Shown here in pieces: positions 43,152 through 51,150 of a stretch of 64,000 nucleotides of DNA. The stretch is from VRUE01 sp963824215. Lineage in GTDB: Bacteria; Actinomycetota; Thermoleophilia; Solirubrobacterales; 70-9. The first letter of the stretch is position 1. The number at the start of each line of letters is the position of its first letter. Under the pieces are notes generated by a model that did no database searches, was not told where the DNA came from, and worked only from the letters and a program-made list of their open reading frames with translations. Location: positions 310,001 to 374,000 of the forward strand of contig CAWGOE010000001.1 of NCBI GenBank assembly GCA_963824215.1, read 5' to 3'. A program made the position numbers and the translations under genes.

Positions 43152-46100
43152 CGCCCGCCTCCTTTGTTGTGGCGCCCGGGTTTTCCCTGCCCTTGGCGCT
43201 TTTGATTTGCCTTCCTGCCCTGACGCTTGCGATTAGCCCCCACGCACCGCACCTTCCCCTTGCGCCGAACCCTGCGCTTCGGCTTGGGGCAGCGTGGCTT
43301 GGCCTTGGCGCCCTGTTTCAGGTTCCCCGCCCCGGTGAAGCCCGATGCGGGGGTCGGGTAGGCGGGGGGGATCGGGGCGGGCTGGCAGGCTTCTCCCTGG
43401 CACTCGCCGCCGCTGCTTTGGGCGAGGGTCGGGAAGCCGCCGCCTTCGCGGGCGACGTAGACGTCGAGGAGCTGGTCGCGGTCTGCGAGCAGGAGCTGGT
43501 CGCGGGTGGTGAGGAAGACGTTCTCCTCATCGGCGGCGAGGAAGTTGGAGTCATAGGGTTCGCGCCCGGCTGAGATCAAAGAGACGCAGCCGCCCTCGCG
43601 TTTGCAATCGCCGATTCCCTGCGGCTCATACTGGTAGACGTCTTCGACGTTCTCGTTGGTGTCGCGGGCGCTGAGCGCGTCCTGGCTGTCGAAGTAGAGG
43701 CGGCCGGAGTCACTCAGGTAGCGCGGTTGGGGCTGGGGGTCCAGGCTGCCCACGCCCGAGGTGAGCAGCGGCAGGGTCGAGGGGCCGTGGGGGGCTTCGC
43801 CGCTGGGGTTGCAGGAGGGGCAGCGGAGCTCTTCGGTTGCCGAGTCATAGAGGTAGACCTGCGCGCAGACCGAGGTGTTGAAGGTGGGCGGGTCGCCTTC
43901 GATCAGCTCACAGGGGCCGGTGTTCTCAAAGCCCTCGATCAGCGCCGCTTTGGAGAGGAAGGCGACCCAGCTCCCGTCGGGGCTCGCCTGGGCGAGGCGG
44001 TTGGTGGGCGAGGCCGTCCAGGTTCCGGAGGTGGCGGCTCCCCCGGGTGAGTCGGAGGCGAGCAGCGTGGCGACGTATCTCGCCGCGCCGCCTTCTTGCC
44101 AGGCGTAGAGGTTCGGTTTGCCCGCCTCGGCGAGGGCGCCCTGCTCGTTGGGCGCTTCGTCGAGCACCGCGGTGTCGATGAAGTAGAGCTTCGAGAGGTC
44201 CTCGCTTTGCCCGGCGATTCCCTGAAAGCCGCCCTCGCCTTCGCTCAGGTCGATCGGCGCTGCGGCGAGGTTCTCGACGTCGTAGAGCAACCCGCTGGTG
44301 AGCAGCAGCTTTGAGCCGTCGGCCGAGGCGGTGAGGAACTTGCCGGTTGGGTCTGGGATCTGCTCGGTGGTGGTCCCGTCCTTGCGCACGTAGACCTGGC
44401 CGCTCTCGGTGCTCCAAAAGACGCGCGAGCCCTCAGCGGAGATCGCCTGGGAGAGGTTGGAGGTTTCGCCCTGGGAGAGGTTGCCCGAGCCGAAGAAGGC
44501 GCCGGGGGCGGCGCTCTCGTCGGGCAGCACGTTGATCAGCCGCAGCGTCGCGCCGTCGTATTCGTAGAGGTTGCTTTTGGCTTGGCCGCCGTCGGTCCCC
44601 GGCGGCAGCGATCCTTCGAGCGCGTCGTTGGCGGCGAAGAAGTGGCGGTTGAAGTCCGCTGAGGCGCCGGCGTAGGCGATCGAGAGGCCGCCCTGGGGCC
44701 TGTTGGGCGGCGGGCTCGCCAGGAGCGGCGAGAGCGCCGTGGGGTCGGCGGTCGGCTGGCGGTAGAGGTTGGCGTAGCCGGATGGGGCCGAGGGGGAGAG
44801 CGTTGGGTTGATCTGGTAGAGCAGCGCTTCGCCCAGATCGGCGTCGAAGGCCCGATAGCCCTGTGAGCTCGAGCCCATCAGGGCGGGGCTCAGGTTCTTG
44901 GTCTGCCAGCCGGTGGCGGTTCGCTTTGAGAGGTAGGCGTTATAGACGGAGGCGCCCTCTTCGAAGGAGAAGGCGAAGCCCGAGTAGGCGATCGCCTTCC
45001 CGTCGGAGGAGATTTGGCGGGGAAACGCCTCCGAGGCTACGCCGGGCTTGCAGCCGATCCCGCAGCTGCCCAGCTCAGGGCGCAGGGGGAAGGGCTCCCC
45101 GCCGTGCTTATCGGCCGGGGTGACGAGCTCATAGGCGCGTCCGTCGGGCAGGCCCGAGGGGGTGGTGGGGTAGGTGCGAAAGCTCTTTGCCTCGCCTTCG
45201 GTGGTCCCTTCGACGTTGGTCGCCACCGCGCGGAAGCGGTAGGCGGTTGCGGGCGCGAGGCCCGAGACCGGGGCCGAGACCGCCAGCGCCGCCACGCCGC
45301 CGCCGAGCGAGGCTCCGCCTATCGGGGCTTCGCTTGCCCCGGCGAAGCGGTTACTTGGTTCGTTCGCTTCATAGGCTTCCTCGCTCAGGTACTGGAAGAC
45401 GTAGGTGGTGCTCTCGCCGTTGGGGTCGATCTCGGCCTCGAGCAATGCCGAGGCTTCGCCCACGCCCGAGACCGACTGCGCCTCGATCTCCGGCACGAGG
45501 CTGACCGGCTGGGCGAAGATGTGGCCGATGCCTTTTTCTTCTGGGCGTTCGGTCCCGTCGGCCCCGTAGAGGATCCCCGGCGGGCGGCCGCTTTCCGCGC
45601 CCCCGAAGCTCAGGGTCGGGTTGAAGGCGAGCGCGCTCAGTTCGCTCGTCTGCGGACTGACCGCGACCGTCCCGACCTCTTCGAACTCGCCTTCTGAGTT
45701 GCAGGGGCTCAGCTCGTGGATCTCTTTTTTGCCTTTGAAGCTGAAGAAGAAGGGCGCGCCGGTGGCCGGGTCGACCGTCATCGACTGGATCCCGCCGGCG
45801 GAGAACTCGAACTCGCAGGCCGGCGTCAGGCGGTCGGCGGGCGAGAAGGCGTAGATCGTCTCTTCGCTTTGGATGTAGAGGTTGTTGCCGTTGTCGGTCG
45901 CCAGGCCTGAAGGGATAACTGGTCCCGGTGGGGAAGGGGCGATGTCGTTCTCGCGGCCGGTGTAAGTGCCGTCGTCGAAGACCATCACCCGCCTTTCGAG
46001 CAAGGGGTCAGACACGTAGACCACGCCGCCGTCCCGCACAGCGATGCCTCCGCGCTGGGGCTGATGAACCTTGCCCGGTCCTTCGTCGACCGATTCGCCT

Positions 46101-46645
46101 CCCGCCCCGCGTTCGCCGAAGCTCCCCAACAGTTCCGAGCCGTCGGCGCTGAATACCTGCACCACTCCGTTCTGGCGTTCGGTGTCGAGCACGTAGACGC
46201 GGCCGGTGCTCTGCTCCACCGCGACTCCGAACGGGCTCAGCAACTGCCCCGGGCCTTCCCCCAAAAGCGATATTTCGGTGGGTTTTTTGCAGGTCGGATA
46301 GGCGGCTTCCCCGTCAGGCCCGCAGCGCTGGTACTCGGCCGCGCCGTTGCCGACCCCCCAGCCCCAGGCGGCGCGGAATTCGCCCGTCGGGCTGTAGCGG
46401 ATCACTCGCCGGCTGGGGGTTCGGCCCACTGCGTAGACCGTCCCCGGCTCCACCCCGCCGGCGCCGGTCACGTTCACCGCCAGTCCGGTCGCGCCGAACA
46501 GTTCGTTTTTCCCGAAGTCCGCGACCTGCTCATAGCCGGCTGAGGCGGGCGCGGCGGCCAGGAAGCCCGCGGCCAGAAGCAGGCCCAGCGAGGCGCCGAG
46601 CCCTCGCAATGCGCCGCTCACTCGGTTGTTCTTGGTGTGGTGCAT
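43148..46645 (-). CDS. Giant secreted propeller/fibronectin protein, copy B
   Basis: A 1165-residue paralogue of copy A with the same order: signal peptide (LGASLGLLLAAGFLAAAP), NHL-like propeller (VEQSTGRVYVLDTERQNGVV), fibronectin III (EIDPNGESTTYVFQYLSE), TolB-like region, and a longer basic tail (RQGRKANQKRQGQGKPGRHN). It is first in a coupled three-gene operon. GGAG before the ATG at 46645 supports the start. A hairpin and 86 bases separate it from the collagen-like gene upstream, so readthrough from that promoter is likely. Confidence 0.8.
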   Translation of the reverse strand: MHHTKNNRVSGALRGLGASLGLLLAAGFLAAAPASAGYEQVADFGKNELFGATGLAVNVTGAGGVEPGTVYAVGRTPSRRVIRYSPTGEFRAAWGWGVGNGAAEYQRCGPDGEAAYPTCKKPTEISLLGEGPGQLLSPFGVAVEQSTGRVYVLDTERQNGVVQVFSADGSELLGSFGERGAGGESVDEGPGKVHQPQRGGIAVRDGGVVYVSDPLLERRVMVFDDGTYTGRENDIAPSPPGPVIPSGLATDNGNNLYIQSEETIYAFSPADRLTPACEFEFSAGGIQSMTVDPATGAPFFFSFKGKKEIHELSPCNSEGEFEEVGTVAVSPQTSELSALAFNPTLSFGGAESGRPPGILYGADGTERPEEKGIGHIFAQPVSLVPEIEAQSVSGVGEASALLEAEIDPNGESTTYVFQYLSEEAYEANEPSNRFAGASEAPIGGASLGGGVAALAVSAPVSGLAPATAYRFRAVATNVEGTTEGEAKSFRTYPTTPSGLPDGRAYELVTPADKHGGEPFPLRPELGSCGIGCKPGVASEAFPRQISSDGKAIAYSGFAFSFEEGASVYNAYLSKRTATGWQTKNLSPALMGSSSQGYRAFDADLGEALLYQINPTLSPSAPSGYANLYRQPTADPTALSPLLASPPPNRPQGGLSIAYAGASADFNRHFFAANDALEGSLPPGTDGGQAKSNLYEYDGATLRLINVLPDESAAPGAFFGSGNLSQGETSNLSQAISAEGSRVFWSTESGQVYVRKDGTTTEQIPDPTGKFLTASADGSKLLLTSGLLYDVENLAAAPIDLSEGEGGFQGIAGQSEDLSKLYFIDTAVLDEAPNEQGALAEAGKPNLYAWQEGGAARYVATLLASDSPGGAATSGTWTASPTNRLAQASPDGSWVAFLSKAALIEGFENTGPCELIEGDPPTFNTSVCAQVYLYDSATEELRCPSCNPSGEAPHGPSTLPLLTSGVGSLDPQPQPRYLSDSGRLYFDSQDALSARDTNENVEDVYQYEPQGIGDCKREGGCVSLISAGREPYDSNFLAADEENVFLTTRDQLLLADRDQLLDVYVAREGGGFPTLAQSSGGECQGEACQPAPIPPAYPTPASGFTGAGNLKQGAKAKPRCPKPKRRVRRKGKVRCVGANRKRQGRKANQKRQGQGKPGRHNKGGGR
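43209..46621. repeat. Direct repeat unit B (with 36929-40365)
   Basis: Second copy of the large coding repeat, about 6.28 kb from the first, in the same orientation, with the 929-residue protein gene between them. Homologous recombination between them would delete that gene and fuse the copies. Confidence 0.85.
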
Positions 46646-46682
46646 CTGAGCTCCGTGATCCTTTGCGTGTGCCTTGGTGGCC

Positions 46683-46713
46683 CCTCCCCCGCCGCGGCCT
46701 TCGCGCGGGGAGG
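46683..46713 (-). terminator. Hairpin between the collagen-like gene and the giant operon
   Basis: CCTCCCC (46683-46689) pairs with GGGGAGG (46707-46713), with extra CGCG/CGCG pairing inside. No clear T tract follows. It may attenuate rather than end transcription, since no separate promoter is obvious for the downstream operon. Confidence 0.35.
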
Positions 46714-46731
46714 TTGGGTGGATCCCGGCGT

Positions 46732-47640
46732 CTATGGCCCGGCTAGCGGCGCGGTGACGGCCCAGGTCCCATACGATTCGACTTTCGCGACTTTTTCTTC
46801 TTCGAGGCTGCCTTCGAGGAAGGCGCCGTGCAGGATTGCTCCAGTGGTCCCGTAGGCGCCGAAGTCACCTTCGAAATTGCGCGCTTCGACGAACCCGCCA
46901 AAGCCGTGCGAGAGTGCTTCGAACTGGGTGTAGACGCAGAGGAAGCCGGGTTCGGCTTGCGGTTCGGCGAGCGAGCCCGGACAGTTCGCGGTGAATTCTT
47001 CGTTTTCGGTTTCCGCCTGGTTGAAGCCGAACGCCGATCCTTCGTTGCCCGGCTCCTCCAGCGGAATCGGGAAGGAGACCGCCCCGGTCGAGTCCATGGA
47101 GCCCATCGTGCTGTTGGTGATCGACCAAGCCCCGGTCTCGGTCTCGCCCGGCGGCAGCGTGCCGCCGGCGGTCCAAGGTGAACCTTCAGGACCTTCAGGG
47201 CCTTTCAGGTCAGTGCCGGCGCCCCAACCTCCGTTGGCGCCCGAAGCTGCCTTTGGCCCGTAGATTTTGTTGACGTCGGTCTCGATGTAGAAGTCGCCGA
47301 GGGCTCCGACTGCGACAGTCGGGGTCGGGGTCCCGCTGAGGACGGTTTTGCCGTTGGTCCCGGCTGCGCCGGTGTTACCCGTATCGCCCTTGTCACCCTT
47401 GGCGCCGGTGTCTCCCTTTGCGCCTGCCGAACCTGCGGGGCCGGCCGGTCCTGCCGGGCCGGGAGGCCCTGGCTTGCCCCGTTTACCTGGAGGGCCCTTC
47501 TTGGCTTTGGCTGAGGCGCTTGCGTCACCTGAGCCGCCGTTCTCAGAAGCTGCGTAGGCGCCGCCCAGCATGGCGAACACCAGGGCGATCACCGAGATCA
47601 CGCCCGGGATGCCGAAGCGGTTGCGTAGTGGCGAGAGCAT
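46732..47640 (-). CDS. Secreted collagen-like protein
   Basis: A 302-residue protein. A hydrophobic N-terminal segment (IPGVISVIALVFAMLGGAYA) acts as signal or anchor. Residues 49-99 are 17 uninterrupted Gly-X-Y triplets (GPPGKRGKPGPPGPAGPAGP, then GAKGDTG-type units), a collagen triple-helix repeat. A ~200-residue C-terminal head follows, with two cysteines (ANCPGSLAEP, GFLCVYTQ). Trimeric surface fibres are the likely form. AAGGAG precedes the ATG, and a strong promoter lies about 120 bases upstream. Confidence 0.85.
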   Translation of the reverse strand: MLSPLRNRFGIPGVISVIALVFAMLGGAYAASENGGSGDASASAKAKKGPPGKRGKPGPPGPAGPAGPAGSAGAKGDTGAKGDKGDTGNTGAAGTNGKTVLSGTPTPTVAVGALGDFYIETDVNKIYGPKAASGANGGWGAGTDLKGPEGPEGSPWTAGGTLPPGETETGAWSITNSTMGSMDSTGAVSFPIPLEEPGNEGSAFGFNQAETENEEFTANCPGSLAEPQAEPGFLCVYTQFEALSHGFGGFVEARNFEGDFGAYGTTGAILHGAFLEGSLEEEKVAKVESYGTWAVTAPLAGP

Positions 47641-47742
47641 CTAGATCTCTTCTCCTTGTCCCGTGAGCCCCTCTGCCGGCCGCTTTCCCTTGGCGGCCCT
47701 CCCGAAGCTCTGTATGTAGTCCCTGTTGATAAGTCCCTGCCC

Positions 47743-47752
47743 GTTTCGAAAC
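47743..47752. promoter_or_regulatory. GTTTCGAAAC palindrome just downstream of the transcription start
   Basis: A perfect 10-bp palindrome at about +8 to +17 of the collagen-like gene promoter. This position suits a repressor. The role is inferred. Confidence 0.4.
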
Positions 47753-47765
47753 AACGGACTCGCAG

Positions 47766-47794
47766 ACTGTAAACAGAGACCTTTTTAATGTCAA
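47766..47794 (-). promoter_or_regulatory. Strong promoter of the collagen-like gene
   Basis: On the minus strand, a consensus -35 TTGACA (47794-47789), a 17-bp spacer, and -10 TACAGT (47771-47766). The predicted start near 47759 leaves a ~120-nt leader. It is among the best matches to a housekeeping sigma promoter in the window. Confidence 0.75.
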
Positions 47795-47805
47795 GAGTTG
47801 CGTTT

Positions 47806-47829
47806 CTGAAAGAAAGCGCTGTGTTTCAG
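47806..47829. promoter_or_regulatory. 24-bp palindromic site upstream of the collagen-like promoter
   Basis: CTGAAA and TTTCAG arms flank GAA-AGCGCT-GTG, symmetrical about the AGCGCT centre, 12 bp upstream of the -35 box. The position suits an activator. Confidence 0.5.
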
Positions 47830-47928
47830 ACAGAAGGCAAGCAGGAGCTGGTTCCGCGCAGCAATGCGGCTTCTCCCTGGGTACCCGACGGGTATGTCGC
47901 GAGTTGAGCCCTTATGGGCTCGCTGGAT

Positions 47929-48495
47929 TCAGCCCCGGTCGGGGCGGTCCGGGTAGATCTCGTCGATCGTGACGAGAGCCCGGTAGGGGGCGGCCAAGAC
48001 CGCTTCGATCGCCTCGCCGCCGCCCGCCAGGCGGTCGACGACGGCGACCACGGAGACGGGCTCGAGGCCCTGCTCCTCGATCTTCTCGATCGCCTTCACG
48101 GTCGAGCCGCCGCTGGTGACGGTGTCCTCGACGACCAGCACCCTGTCGCCCTCGTTCACCGGCCCCTCGACCCAGCGCTGCAGGCCGTGCGCCTTGCGCT
48201 CACTGCGGACGAAGAAGCCGACGAGCTCGTCGCCGGCGGGAACGGCGAGGGCCGCGCAGGACGGCGGGATCGCCGCCGTCGCCGGACCGCCGACGGCGCT
48301 AGCCCCAGCCTCGACCGCGGCCGCGGCGATCAGCTCACCAGCAGCGCGAAACCCCGCCGGCCGCAGTAGCGCCCGCCGCGCGTCGACGTAGTACTGCGCC
48401 GTCGCCCCGCTCGACAACGTCACCTCGCCGATCACCAACGAGTGCTCGCGCAGCTCGGCGAGCAACGTCTGCTTGGCGGCTTCCAGGTCGGTCAT
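47929..48495 (-). CDS. pyrE: Orotate phosphoribosyltransferase
   Basis: A 188-residue enzyme that joins orotate to PRPP to make OMP in pyrimidine synthesis. The PRPP signature RVLVVEDTVTSGGSTVKAI is intact, as are the substrate regions TLSSGATAQYYVDARR and VRSERKAHG. Length is normal. It stands alone, without other pyr genes nearby. It lies downstream of the Fic gene on the same strand. Confidence 0.92.
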   Translation of the reverse strand: MTDLEAAKQTLLAELREHSLVIGEVTLSSGATAQYYVDARRALLRPAGFRAAGELIAAAAVEAGASAVGGPATAAIPPSCAALAVPAGDELVGFFVRSERKAHGLQRWVEGPVNEGDRVLVVEDTVTSGGSTVKAIEKIEEQGLEPVSVVAVVDRLAGGGEAIEAVLAAPYRALVTIDEIYPDRPDRG

Positions 48496-48536
48496 CGAAG
48501 GGTCATCCTATGAGCGAATGGATCCATGCTCAGCGC

Positions 48537-49715
48537 CTACGGCTCGGTCCCCTCGTTGAGGATGTCCATGTACTCGCCATAGACATAGGTCTTGCCGCGT
48601 GCCCTGCCGGTTTCCTCGCGCAGGATGCCCGCCTCCTCGAGCCGAGCGACCGCCGCATAGACCGGAGGCTCCGATAGCTCGAGGGCTTCCGCCGTCGTCG
48701 GGGGTTTGACCACCACCCGCTTGACCGCCAGGTCGTGCACGCGCAGCGCGGTCGCCGCCCCGCGACCGAACCCGTGGATGCGAGCACGATCGCGCTCGAT
48801 CATCTCGACGATCCCCCGCGTCGTCTCGGCCGTCGATTCGGCCACGTCGACAGCGCCCTCCAAGAAGAAGCGCAGCCACTGCTCCCAAGCTCCCTCCGTG
48901 CGAACGCGCTGCAGATACTCGTAGTAGGTATCGCGATTCCGCTTCAAGTAGAGGCTCAGATACAGAAGCGGTCGCCTCAGGACACCCTGGTCGACGAGGA
49001 GGAGAGTGATGAGCAGGCGACCGACCCGCCCATTGTCGTCGAGAAACGGATGGATGGTCTCGAACTGCACGTGCGAGAGCGCGGCCTTGACCAGCACCGG
49101 AGTCGGTGTGGGCATGTCGTGCAGGAAGCGCTCCAGGTCGGACATCGCCGGTTCGACTTCCTCCCAGGGAGGGGGCACGTAGCGGGCGTCACCCGGTCGG
49201 GTCCCGCCAAGCCAGTTCTGCGAGCGGCGGAACTCACCCGGCGCCTTGTCGGAGCCGCGCCCGGAGCGCAGGAGGTTTTCATGTACCTCGCGAAGCAATC
49301 GATTGCAGAGGGGCAGGCGACCCGAGAGGATCGAGTGCACCCCGTGGTCCAGCGCCGCTATGTAGTTGGCCGTCTCCTCGAGATCCTCGATCGGCACACC
49401 CGGGACGGCCTCGTTCTCGAAGAGCAGCAAATCGGACAGCGAGGTGACAGTTCCCTCGATCTGCGAGGAGAGCACCGCCTCCTTACGGATGAACGTGTAG
49501 AGGAACTGGCTCGGATCGGGCAGCAACAACGTGATTCCGTCGAGTCGTCCCAGGGCCTGGTTGGCTCGATCGAGCAGCCGGTGCAACTCGGCATCGAGCT
49601 CCAGCGGCGGATCCGGGGGAAGGGGCCTGGGATAGAACGCCAAGTAGCTGGCGGGGCCGTCCCGAACCTCTTTGAAGCGCCCGGCTCGATCCGAGGCGGA
49701 AGACGCGGTCGTCAT
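48537..49715 (-). CDS. Fic-domain protein with C-terminal winged helix
   Basis: A 392-residue protein. The Fic N-terminal domain carries the inhibitory motif SSQIEG at residues 83-88, the active site is HPFLDDNGRVGR at 222-233 with its catalytic histidine, and a winged helix follows (VVKPPTTAEALELSEPPVYA). Family members transfer AMP or other nucleotides to proteins; the inhibitory helix keeps the enzyme off until relieved. The winged helix suggests that it also binds DNA, and repeated palindromes lie just upstream of its own gene. Confidence 0.88.
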   Translation of the reverse strand: MTTASSASDRAGRFKEVRDGPASYLAFYPRPLPPDPPLELDAELHRLLDRANQALGRLDGITLLLPDPSQFLYTFIRKEAVLSSQIEGTVTSLSDLLLFENEAVPGVPIEDLEETANYIAALDHGVHSILSGRLPLCNRLLREVHENLLRSGRGSDKAPGEFRRSQNWLGGTRPGDARYVPPPWEEVEPAMSDLERFLHDMPTPTPVLVKAALSHVQFETIHPFLDDNGRVGRLLITLLLVDQGVLRRPLLYLSLYLKRNRDTYYEYLQRVRTEGAWEQWLRFFLEGAVDVAESTAETTRGIVEMIERDRARIHGFGRGAATALRVHDLAVKRVVVKPPTTAEALELSEPPVYAAVARLEEAGILREETGRARGKTYVYGEYMDILNEGTEP

Positions 49716-49751
49716 AGATGTCTTCCAAAGCGTTCGCTCATCAAGGACTGA

Positions 49752-49820
49752 GCTTACTAAAGGAAGAGGCGTTATCGCTTACTAAGCGACCTGCTTGATA
49801 AGCGAAGGCTTGCTTAGCTC
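49752..49820. promoter_or_regulatory. Array of GCTTACTAAGC-like sites upstream of the fic gene
   Basis: A perfect 13-bp palindrome CGCTTACTAAGCG (49776-49788), a related palindrome GCTTGATAAGC (49793-49803), a half-conserved GCTTACTAA (49752-49760), and a partial GCTTAGC (49813-49819) lie between the fic start and the L,D-transpeptidase stop. The array probably binds a regulator, possibly the Fic protein itself. Confidence 0.6.
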
Positions 49821-49821
49821 G

Positions 49822-50763
49822 CTAGAAGACGAAGATGTCTTCGCCGAGCTGGATGCGCTCGTAGATCTCCGGCTGGTCGGCGATGAAGGTGCGCAGGCAG
49901 CCGTGGCTCGCCGGGTAATCGGGGACCGATTCGTAGCCGTGCACGGCGTAGCCGCCGTAGAAGTACCAGGAGTAGTACATGCCGTGCGAGTTGTAGCCGG
50001 GTTCGGTGCGGATGAACTCGAAGTGACCGGTGACCGTCGGGGTCGAGGACTTGCCCGAGGAGATTGGGTAGATCGCGTAGGGCTTGTCGCCGTTGGCGAA
50101 GACGAGCACCTGCTTGCCGAGCGGCGCCTCGACGTGGCGACCGGCGCCGGGGTGGCGCACCCGGTAGCCGCCCTTGCCGGCGAAGGCGCGCTTGACCAGG
50201 CCCTTGCCGGCGCGCATGCTGCGGGTCATCTCGTTGACTTTGCGGTAGGCGAGCACGCCTCGCGCCGTCTTGCCGCCGAAGCAGCGGCCGCTGTTGGCGA
50301 TGTAGCCGAGCTTGCGCATCGCCTTCTTGAAGCCGAGGACCACGTCACCGCACTGGCCTTGGTGGAGCGCCGGGAAGCTGACCTTCCAGCTCTTGCGCAC
50401 GGTGCTGTCGCCGCCGAGCGACGGCGTCGCCACATGCTTGGCGCTGACCGCGTACTTGCCACCCTCCTCGATCAAGATCTTGGCGCGGAAGACACCCGCC
50501 CCGCCCTTGCCCTTGCTCAGTCTGACCTTCTGGTGCTGAACCCGGCGGCCATCGAGGTAGAAGTTGACGTCGACCTTCTGGCCGGCGACGAAGGGCTTGA
50601 CGGTCCCGATCGCCGGCACCGTGCTGTAGATCTGCGCCTTGCCGTCGTTGAGGTGACCGATGTGGCTGATCTTCACCGTCGCGTCGCGCGGCGCGGCGGT
50701 AGCGGCGGCGGGAAGTGCCAGCAGGGCGGCGAGAACGAGGGTGGAAACGAGGCGGCGACTCAT
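49822..50763 (-). CDS. Secreted L,D-transpeptidase (YkuD domain)
   Basis: A 313-residue exported protein (MSRRLVSTLVLAALLALPAA to ATA). After two ~100-residue beta-rich or PG-binding segments comes the catalytic domain, with HGYESVPDYPASHGCLR holding the active-site His and Cys. It forms 3-3 crosslinks in peptidoglycan. The ATG at 50763 is chosen over 50775 because it begins the signal peptide. It is divergent from the tRNA-like gene. Confidence 0.9.
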   Translation of the reverse strand: MSRRLVSTLVLAALLALPAAATAAPRDATVKISHIGHLNDGKAQIYSTVPAIGTVKPFVAGQKVDVNFYLDGRRVQHQKVRLSKGKGGAGVFRAKILIEEGGKYAVSAKHVATPSLGGDSTVRKSWKVSFPALHQGQCGDVVLGFKKAMRKLGYIANSGRCFGGKTARGVLAYRKVNEMTRSMRAGKGLVKRAFAGKGGYRVRHPGAGRHVEAPLGKQVLVFANGDKPYAIYPISSGKSSTPTVTGHFEFIRTEPGYNSHGMYYSWYFYGGYAVHGYESVPDYPASHGCLRTFIADQPEIYERIQLGEDIFVF

Positions 50764-50857
50764 CGGCTCGGGCATTCTTGCGGATGGTCCGGCTGATCGG
50801 TTTGTAACGCCTCTGTCACAGCGCAGTCAATTGTCTGTAAAAGTTGTGAAACATGGC

Positions 50858-50885
50858 TTGAAATGCCAGATTCCTCGGCTACGGT
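50858..50885 (+). promoter_or_regulatory. Promoter of the tRNA-like gene
   Basis: TTGAAA (50858-50863) and TACGGT (50880-50885) with 16-bp spacing predict a start near 50892, four bases before the tRNA-like acceptor stem. A stable-RNA promoter is expected to sit like this. Confidence 0.55.
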
Positions 50886-50895
50886 CGGGGACAGC

Positions 50896-50988
50896 GGAGG
50901 GTGAAGCCGTCAGGTGTCGGCATGCGCTTGATAACCGCGATGTTCGGGGTTGAATCGCCCGAATAGGGTTCGAGTCCCTCGCCCTCCG
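50896..50988 (+). tRNA. Class II tRNA-like gene with 8/4 stem layout and GAU anticodon
   Basis: Pairing read directly: acceptor 50896-50903 with 50980-50987 (8 bp, one G-U); linker AA; D-stem GCCG (50906-50909)/CGGC (50918-50921) with GG in the loop; anticodon stem 50923-50927/50935-50939 (four pairs, one C-C mismatch) around TTGATAA, anticodon GAU; long variable arm TTCGGG (50943-50948)/CCCGAA (50958-50963); T-stem of 4 bp (AGGG, 50965-50968/50976-50979) with loop TTCGAGT; discriminator G at 50988; CCA not encoded. A long variable arm and G73 are serine-type, whereas GAU reads isoleucine AUC. The 8+4 layout fits reported allo-tRNAs. It could also be a decayed tRNA or a regulatory mimic. Confidence 0.6.
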
Positions 50989-51005
50989 CTATGTATTGCC
51001 TGATA

Positions 51006-51080
51006 GTGCGAAGGCGTGGGCGAGGTGCAAATATCACGCGACCTGCGGGGTGGTGCCCGCCTTGCGACCCGCCTTCGCAC
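51006..51080 (+). ncRNA. Structured RNA region downstream of the tRNA-like gene
   Basis: A perfect 11-bp stem (GTGCGAAGGCG at 51006-51016 with CGCCTTCGCAC at 51070-51080) encloses two smaller hairpins: AGGTGC with a complementary GCGACCT, and GCGGG with CCCGC. No open frame fits. It lies between the tRNA-like gene and a terminator, so the same transcript probably contains both. No known RNA family is recognised. Confidence 0.5.
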
Positions 51081-51123
51081 CTTCAGGTTGTTGATATCCT
51101 TTTTGGACGGTTATCAAGCGCTC

Positions 51124-51137
51124 GGGGAAATTTCCCC
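51124..51137. promoter_or_regulatory. GGGGAAATTTCCCC palindrome
   Basis: A perfect 14-bp palindrome 14 bases before the terminator. It could be a protein-binding site or part of the folded RNA. Role unknown. Confidence 0.4.
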
Positions 51138-51150
51138 TTCACCCAGATCC

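Noticed and set aside
34259..47640. Prophage or integrated plasmid as origin of the secreted block
   Set aside because: No integrase, attachment repeats, replication or phage structural genes are present.
50896..50988. Selenocysteine tRNA
   Set aside because: The acceptor length and long variable arm are compatible, but the anticodon is GAU rather than UCA and no sel genes are visible.
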